The position numbers and the translations under genes were made by a program. DNA of 9,028 bases. Origin: RGIG5299 sp045542315 (GTDB lineage Bacteria > Bacillota > Clostridia > Oscillospirales > RGIG5299). Within the stretch, counting starts at the first letter, position 1. Every line of letters begins with the position of its first letter. The DNA lies in NCBI GenBank assembly GCA_045542315.1, contig JAZQKU010000094.1:1-9028 (forward strand), given 5' to 3'. The notes under the pieces were generated by a model. The model was not told the DNA's origin and made no database searches. It worked only from the letters and a program-made list of their open reading frames with translations. Positions 4,290 to 9,028 of the stretch are shown here, one piece after another.

Positions 4290-5585
4290 TTATTCATCCT
4301 GCGGCATTATTACCGCCATTGATGCGTTTTCTTCGTTTAATGAAAATTTTATTGCAAAAAGCACGTCATCGGCAGTGAGATTTTTGAGTATCTCAAGAGG
4401 CTCAAAAACGTTTCCGCCGTTAAACTCTGCGGTAAGTGCCATATTGGCGACATCCTCAACGCTGTCAAAGCCCGCAAGGTATTTGCCGTAAACGTTTTTC
4501 TTTACCGTTTCGAAATCGTTTTCGGGTATTCCGTTTTCGGTAAGCTTTCTTGCCGAATCGAAAAATTCCTTGTAAACACGCTCCGATTCCGACGAAACGC
4601 CCGTTAAAATAACGGTGCCGTAGCTTAATGACGACATATATTCATAGGAAAAATCGGTTATTACGTTTTCACTGTAAAGTCTGTTATAAAACTCGCTTAT
4701 TCCGCCTGCGATAAGCTCCAATGCAACGGCTACCGCAATATCGTTCTTTCTTCGTTCTTCTACGGTGAGCTTTTCTACCTCGCTCTTTACCGCAATTCCG
4801 AAAAGAGGCTTTGAAACGGCAAGCTTTTTGTAAACGCGCTTATTCGAAACACCCTTTTCCTCAGTGACGGGGTCGGGAGAAATGCATTCGTTTTTCTTTA
4901 AGGTGAAGTATTTTTCGGCAACCTCTTTTACTCTTTCGGGGTCTACGTTTCCGGCAACGCAAAGTGTCATATTATTACTCGAATAAAAGTGATAATATAT
5001 TTTATAAAGAAGCTCGGGTGTTAAAACCGAGATCGTTTCTCTTGTGCCTGCGATATCCTTCTTTATAGGGTGAGTAACGTAAGCCGAATCAATGGCGCGG
5101 AAAAAGGTCTGCCAATTCGGGTCGTCATCATACATCTCTATCTCCTGACCGATTATTCCCTGCTCTTTTTTGACGTTTTCTTCGGTCAAATAGGGGTGTG
5201 AAACGAAATCGAGCAGTATCTCGAGGGACTCGTAGAATTTCTCGGTTGCCGAGAAAAGGTAAGCCGTTTTATCGAAGGTGGTATAGGCGTTTGCATTTGC
5301 GCCCGTTTTGGCAAAGCGCTCGAATGCCGGCTCCTTTTCACCCTCGAAAAGCTTATGCTCAAGAAAGTGGGCGGTACCGTCGGGAATATCGTAATGAACT
5401 CCGTTTTCGGTAAAGCCCGCATTCACAGAGCCGTAACGGGTGCCGATCACGGCGTATCCCGCATTGAACTGCGGCTTTTTGAAAACTATTATTTTAAGAC
5501 CGTTTTCGGTAACTGCTTCGTAGTATTCTTCATCTGTTAAAACTGAAAAATTTTCTTTATCCAACAAAAATTCCGCCTTTCTCAT
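4290..5585 (-). CDS. ymfH: M16-family zinc metallopeptidase, YmfH type (active-site subunit)
   Basis: This 431-residue protein is the catalytically competent member of the pair. The inverted zinc motif HFLEH (73-77) supplies H73, H77 and the catalytic base E76. About 70 residues on, KEQGIIGQEIEMYDDDP holds E148 as likely third zinc ligand, with E141 seven residues before it, as in M16 enzymes. Flanking stretches typical of YmfH are DGTAHFLEHKLFE (69-81), GANANAYTTFDKTAYLFSAT (95-114), and HPYLTEENV (130-138). A second M16-fold half follows, without a zinc motif. It has no signal peptide, so it is cytoplasmic. The physiological substrate is unknown; related AlbE/AlbF-type pairs process peptides. 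Its ATG overlaps the ymfF stop by 4 nt (ATGA), implying coupled, near-equimolar synthesis and probably a heterodimer with YmfF. Confidence 0.92.
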   Translation of the reverse strand: MRKAEFLLDKENFSVLTDEEYYEAVTENGLKIIVFKKPQFNAGYAVIGTRYGSVNAGFTENGVHYDIPDGTAHFLEHKLFEGEKEPAFERFAKTGANANAYTTFDKTAYLFSATEKFYESLEILLDFVSHPYLTEENVKKEQGIIGQEIEMYDDDPNWQTFFRAIDSAYVTHPIKKDIAGTRETISVLTPELLYKIYYHFYSSNNMTLCVAGNVDPERVKEVAEKYFTLKKNECISPDPVTEEKGVSNKRVYKKLAVSKPLFGIAVKSEVEKLTVEERRKNDIAVAVALELIAGGISEFYNRLYSENVITDFSYEYMSSLSYGTVILTGVSSESERVYKEFFDSARKLTENGIPENDFETVKKNVYGKYLAGFDSVEDVANMALTAEFNGGNVFEPLEILKNLTADDVLFAIKFSLNEENASMAVIMPQDE

Positions 5586-6835
5586 TCCTCGGGTGAAAGA
5601 AGATAAATCACTTCGGGCTTGAATTTTGAAGCTATTTCGGCAATTTTCGAAGCCTCTGCTTCGTCTATCAGCTCAACCATTTCGTCGGGGGTGTAGATGG
5701 TTCCGGCGATGCTGCAGGACAGATACCAATCGTGAAGGGCAAAAAACGAGTCCTTCAAGGATTTGTAGGCGTTTCTCATGGCGTTTTTTGCCGAATTGAA
5801 CTCGCGCTCGGATATCTTCTTTTCGGAAACGTCGGAAAGCTGTGAGAGTATCTCATCGTATGCCTTTTGCCAATTTTTTATTTCAACGCCGCTGTCAACC
5901 GTCATAATACCCTTCTGACGGTAAACTCGCGATGCACAATAGTAGCAAAGGCTCAGTTTTTCTCTCACGTTCTCGAAAAGCTTGCTCGTGGCGCCCGAGC
6001 CGTAAACCGCGTTGAACATTCCCACCTCGGCGGGAGTGTAAGCCTCAAGCGAGCCCGCTTTGAATCCGATCGCAAGCTTTGCCTGCGTTATCTTCATCTT
6101 CTCGGTTACCGTTTTGGGACTTCCGACGGGCATCGCCGCGATTATCGCATGCTCGGTGAAGCGGGCATCTTTATTGAAGGTTGAAAAAAGCTTTTCACAT
6201 ATTGCGTTTTCGTCGCCCTCGCCGAAGAAAAAGGCAAATATCTTTGAGTCGGCAAGAATTTCGTTATAACGCTTGGCGAGGCTTTCGGGAGTTATTTTTT
6301 CAATATCTTCTTTATATCCGTTTGCGGATATTCCGAAAGGCTCATCCTTGCAAAGCGTTGAAATAAGGCTTTTCAAGACGTAGCGGCGCTTATCGTTTAT
6401 TTCGGCGTCTATTCTGTCCTTTAAATTTATAAGCTCGCTCTCAACGTATTCCTTTTTGAAAAGGCTGTTTACAAAGCAGGGGTCGTTCAACGTTTCAAAC
6501 AAGAGCGCCATTGCTTCATCGGATATCTTTTCGCCGCCCAATGTGAAACGATCCTTTATAAATCTTATAGAAAAGGATAAAACAAGGCTATCGTTTTTCT
6601 TTGAGGCATCGGCATAAAGGCTTGCGCCGTAAAGAAGCGAAAGCTTACGGGAAAGAGCCTCGATATCGGGTGAGCTTTTCGTGCCCCTTATAAGGACGTT
6701 CGGAAGCAAAACGCTCTCTGTGACGTTTGCTCTTTCAAGCGGAATTATAAGGTCAACCGAGAAAAAGTTGGATTTAAAGGCTTTATCGGTTATAAGACAG
6801 AGTCTTATTCTTTCGGAATAATCTCTTATTATCAT
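5582..6835 (-). CDS. ymfF: M16-family peptidase-like protein, YmfF type, without the zinc motif
   Basis: The 417-residue protein has the two-domain M16 layout but no HxxEH. The corresponding N-terminal region reads LPNVLIRGTKSSPDIEAL (44-61), then SRKLSLLYGASL, so it cannot bind catalytic zinc in the usual way. The C-terminal half retains the M16 signature GSGATSKLFENVREKLSLCY (279-298), typical of the non-catalytic partner that helps bind substrate. It is followed directly by ymfH with an ATGA overlap, the arrangement known from Bacillus subtilis ymfF-ymfH, and an active/inactive heterodimer is the natural inference. The start ATG has AAGGAG 8 nt upstream and lies 30 nt after ribF. There is no signal peptide. 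Loss of the motif is a family trait, not evidence of decay. Confidence 0.88.
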   Translation of the reverse strand: MIIRDYSERIRLCLITDKAFKSNFFSVDLIIPLERANVTESVLLPNVLIRGTKSSPDIEALSRKLSLLYGASLYADASKKNDSLVLSFSIRFIKDRFTLGGEKISDEAMALLFETLNDPCFVNSLFKKEYVESELINLKDRIDAEINDKRRYVLKSLISTLCKDEPFGISANGYKEDIEKITPESLAKRYNEILADSKIFAFFFGEGDENAICEKLFSTFNKDARFTEHAIIAAMPVGSPKTVTEKMKITQAKLAIGFKAGSLEAYTPAEVGMFNAVYGSGATSKLFENVREKLSLCYYCASRVYRQKGIMTVDSGVEIKNWQKAYDEILSQLSDVSEKKISEREFNSAKNAMRNAYKSLKDSFFALHDWYLSCSIAGTIYTPDEMVELIDEAEASKIAEIASKFKPEVIYLLSPEE

Positions 6836-6865
6836 TTTCGTTGCTCCTTACGGGGTTATTACCGT

Positions 6866-7762
6866 TTATTTTCCCTTTTTTGACGAAAAATACTCGCGCG
6901 TGACGGAAATATCCGCCGAAATTTGCGCTTTCAGTTCCTCCTTCGAGGAGAACTGCATTTCGTCTCTTATTCTGTCGTAAAAAATTACTCGCGCATTGCC
7001 CGAAAAGCCGCGAAGCTCTTTGGTCCTTCGGTCAATAATATGGCTTTCTATTCTCTCTTCCCTGTCGCCGAAGGTGGGGCAAAAGCCGATGTTGGTTACC
7101 GAGCGATATTGCTTGCCCTTTATTTCGGTGCGGGTGATATAGACTCCGCGGGGCAGTCTTACCTTTGAATCGTCTATTTTCTGATTTATGGTGGGATATC
7201 CCAGCTTTCTTCCCACCCTTTTTCCTGAAACGGTGCGTGCCGTTACCGAATATGGCTCGGTAAGAAGGCTGTTTGCCTTTACCACTCTGCCCATCGAGAT
7301 AAGGCGGCGGATATTGGTGGAGGAGATGACGATCTCTCCGTCGGTCACCTCGTTTACCACCTCAAGGCGGAAGCCGAACTCGTCGCAAAGGCTTTTAAGC
7401 ATTTCGGGATTTCCCTCTCTGCCCTTGCCGAAACTGAAATTAAAGCCGCATACGAAGGCACGGGCGTTGAATTTGCTTACGAGAAAAATGAAAAATTCTC
7501 TTGCGGTCATATCAACGCAATCGGCAAAATCCATAAAATAGACGTTTTTTATATTATTTTGTATTCTTCTTTTCTTTTCTTTTTTGGGGGTTATCTGCCT
7601 TACGGGATGGTAAGGCGTGAGGAAATTCGCGGGGTTATCGTTAAAGGTAAAAACGAGCGGAGAAAGGCCTTGTTCCGCCGCAATCTCCTTTGCTTTGTCA
7701 AAAAGCGCCTTATGACCGTGATGAACGCCGTCGAAATTTCCGAGTGCTATTACAGTTTTCAT
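6866..7762 (-). CDS. ribF: Bifunctional riboflavin kinase / FAD synthetase
   Basis: RibF phosphorylates riboflavin to FMN and adenylylates FMN to FAD. The N-terminal nucleotidyltransferase domain carries GNFDGVHHGH (8-17), GFNFSFGKGREGN (106-118) and ISSTNIRRLI (146-155). The C-terminal flavokinase domain carries GRKLGYPTIN (184-193), RGVYIT (205-210), TNIGFCPTFG (223-232) and ESHIID (239-244) with the likely catalytic glutamate E239. At 298 residues it is near the usual length of 300-315. In the second motif, N108 replaces the D common in GxDFRFG. The ATG overlaps the truB stop by 4 nt (7759-7762), so translation is probably coupled. The truB-ribF pairing is a conserved arrangement in Firmicutes. 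Confidence 0.96.
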   Translation of the reverse strand: MKTVIALGNFDGVHHGHKALFDKAKEIAAEQGLSPLVFTFNDNPANFLTPYHPVRQITPKKEKKRRIQNNIKNVYFMDFADCVDMTAREFFIFLVSKFNARAFVCGFNFSFGKGREGNPEMLKSLCDEFGFRLEVVNEVTDGEIVISSTNIRRLISMGRVVKANSLLTEPYSVTARTVSGKRVGRKLGYPTINQKIDDSKVRLPRGVYITRTEIKGKQYRSVTNIGFCPTFGDREERIESHIIDRRTKELRGFSGNARVIFYDRIRDEMQFSSKEELKAQISADISVTREYFSSKKGK

Positions 7763-8655
7763 TCGTTTTCTTCCTCAATACAGTGCCAAACTGCCTTTAA
7801 AAACAGCTTTTCTTCCTTATAAAAGCCTTCCCCAAGACCCAAAAACTCTTTTCCGTGATAAATTCTGAAAATACCGCTTGAGAGTCCGTTTACTCTTTCG
7901 GAATTTATCTCGCCGCCGTTTTTGTAGTATTTCACAGCATTTTCGGCTATCTCTGCGGCAGGATAAAAGGAAAGGTATTTTTCGGGGGAGATTATCATCA
8001 GGTCGGGGGAGTCCGACTCCAGAAAATCACTTAATAAAACCGTATTTTCTTCCGAAATACCGCCCGAAAGGGTACGCTTTAATGACGCCATAGTTCCCTC
8101 GGTGCCGAGCTTTTTTGCCACGTCCTCACAAAGGGTGCGGATATAAGTGCCCTTTCCGCAATTTACGCGGAAGGTTATTTCGTTACCCGAAACGGAAACG
8201 AGGGATATCGAGTAGATATTTATCGGGCGCGCCTTTATTTCCACCTCTTCGCCCCTTACGGCGTATTGGTAAAGGCGTTTTCCGTTTACCGAAAGAGCGG
8301 AATATATCGGCGGGATCTGCATTATCTCGCCCTTGAACGAGAGAAGCGCCGCTTCTATTTCTTCTTCGGAAACTGTCGGCACCTCTGCCTCTTTTACGGT
8401 TTTTCCCGTAATATCTCCCGTATCGGTGCGGTATCCGAGCCTTAGGACCGCCTCGTATTCCTTCGTTTCGGGCATAAGCTCCGAAAGTCTGGTGGCTCTT
8501 CCGAGCATAACGGGAAGCACTCCCGACGCCATTGGGTCGAGGGTGCCGAAATGTCCCGTTTTGGTTGCTAAAAAGCGTTTTATCTTTGCGGTTACCGCCG
8601 ATGAGGTCATTCCCGACGGTTTAAAAATCGGTACTATCCCCTGATGTGAAGGCAT
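7759..8655 (-). CDS. truB: tRNA pseudouridine-55 synthase
   Basis: TruB isomerises U55 in the T-loop of tRNAs. Starting at ATG 8655 the product has 298 residues. It shows FKPSGMTS (11-18), the catalytic motif GHFGTLDPMASGVLPV (34-49) with nucleophile D40, PPIYSALSVNGKRLY (115-129), and CGKGTYIRTLCEDVA (166-180). A C-terminal extension of about 90 residues corresponds to the usual TruB C-terminal domain. The family N-terminus (short lead into xKPxGxTS) argues for ATG 8655, or for TTG 8661 two codons earlier, which is better spaced from the GAGG at 8671-8674. Either way the start overlaps the upstream phosphoesterase gene by 35 to 41 nt. A longer reading from 8721 would add residues absent from the family. 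Confidence 0.95.
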   Translation of the reverse strand: MPSHQGIVPIFKPSGMTSSAVTAKIKRFLATKTGHFGTLDPMASGVLPVMLGRATRLSELMPETKEYEAVLRLGYRTDTGDITGKTVKEAEVPTVSEEEIEAALLSFKGEIMQIPPIYSALSVNGKRLYQYAVRGEEVEIKARPINIYSISLVSVSGNEITFRVNCGKGTYIRTLCEDVAKKLGTEGTMASLKRTLSGGISEENTVLLSDFLESDSPDLMIISPEKYLSFYPAAEIAENAVKYYKNGGEINSERVNGLSSGIFRIYHGKEFLGLGEGFYKEEKLFLKAVWHCIEEENE

Positions 8656-9028
8656 TTTCAACTTTGTTATCCTCTTCGGAAAAATATTCGTTAAGTATTG
8701 CGGTGACAAGACGTCCCTCAACCTCGTTTATCTCGCCCTTGAGCATACAGCCGGAGGCCTTTTTATGACCGCCGCCGCCAAAGAGTGAGCAGATGTGGGA
8801 AACGTCAACGTCGCCGTTGGAGCGCGCCGAGATCTTATATTCGTTCGGAGCGGTCTCGCGAAGCAAAAGACCTACCTCAACGCCCGAAATATTGCGGGCG
8901 AGGTTAGTGATGTTGTCGATATCGTCGTCAGCCGCCTTTGCCTTGGCAATAAGGTCGCGCGTTACTCTGATTATGGCTATCTTGCCGTTTCCGAAATAAT
9001 GAAGAGTTTTAAGGGCAAGTCCCTGAAG
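8621..9028 (-). CDS. nrnA: DHH/DHHA1 phosphoesterase (NrnA-type oligoribonuclease / pAp phosphatase), C-terminal 135 residues
   Basis: The frame is open from the right window edge (position 9028) to a TAA at 8623-8621, so the N-terminal DHH domain lies outside. The visible part is the DHHA1 substrate-binding domain. It contains SARSNGDVDVSHIC (67-80), then the glycine-rich GGGGHKKASGC (84-94), characteristic of this superfamily. NrnA degrades nanoRNAs and dephosphorylates pAp in Firmicutes. The position directly upstream of truB is the usual place for nrnA, commonly after infB-rbfA, which supports this over other DHHA1 proteins such as GdpP. The last 11 codons (TSGDSTDF and stop) overlap the truB start. 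A shorter reading from the internal TTG at 8866 is not the true start, because homologous sequence continues upstream. Confidence 0.88.
   Translation of the reverse strand, partial: LQGLALKTLHYFGNGKIAIIRVTRDLIAKAKAADDDIDNITNLARNISGVEVGLLLRETAPNEYKISARSNGDVDVSHICSLFGGGGHKKASGCMLKGEINEVEGRLVTAILNEYFSEEDNKVENAFTSGDSTDF

Noticed and set aside
5582..6835. YmfF as a decayed protease because HxxEH is missing
   Set aside because: Loss of the motif is normal for YmfF-type partners, and the reading frame is full length and coupled to ymfH.
6836..6865. Promoter between ribF and ymfF
   Set aside because: Only 30 nt are available and they hold a ribosome binding site but no -35/-10 pair.
8656..8721. Longer TruB start at 8721
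   Set aside because: It would overlap the phosphoesterase by 101 nt and add residues not found before the KPxGxTS region in TruB proteins.

Overview
The window looks like chromosome of an anaerobic Firmicute of class Clostridia, most likely a gut Oscillospiraceae/Ruminococcaceae-type bacterium. This rests on the gene order nrnA-truB-ribF-ymfF-ymfH-lgt, the Gram-positive style of the Shine-Dalgarno and sigma-A sites, a tRNA-Gln(UUG) with encoded CCA, and protein sequences of clostridial type. The species cannot be named from the sequence alone.

The right two thirds (about 2540-9028) is one dense minus-strand block. In transcription order it holds the C-terminal part of a DHH/DHHA1 phosphoesterase (nrnA, running off the right edge), truB (tRNA pseudouridine-55 synthase), ribF (riboflavin kinase/FAD synthetase), a ymfF-ymfH pair of M16-family proteins (one without and one with the zinc motif), lgt (prolipoprotein diacylglyceryl transferase) and folD (methylenetetrahydrofolate dehydrogenase/cyclohydrolase). 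Genes overlap by 35 nt (nrnA/truB) or 4 nt (truB/ribF, ymfF/ymfH), or sit 2 to 30 nt apart. No internal promoter or terminator is evident, so the block reads as one operon ending at a GC-rich hairpin at 2490-2520.

The centre (about 2030-2431) holds a minus-strand tRNA-Gln with a clear sigma-A promoter and a bidirectional terminator. It is followed by repeat-rich DNA: heptamer arrays in inverted orientation, a 19-bp inverted repeat that reaches into the 3' end of the tRNA, short perfect hairpins and a GC-rich palindromic patch with a tRNA T-arm-like sequence. This looks like MITE-type or palindromic repeat insertion. A small RDD-family membrane protein (1581-2000, minus) is transcribed from a promoter at the edge of this patch.

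The left third (1-1580) is accessory in character. It contains the N-terminal 95 codons of an unrecognised membrane protein running off the left edge, a start-less minus-strand coding remnant, a small plus-strand gene that appears frameshifted, a strong intrinsic terminator, and a plus-strand CrtO-like (glycosyl-diaponeurosporenoate acyltransferase family) membrane protein with a TTG start and its own promoter. A structured, repeat-bearing spacer follows. I see no complete, clearly novel multi-gene system. The points most worth a second look are the decayed genes at the left end and the repeat cassette next to tRNA-Gln.
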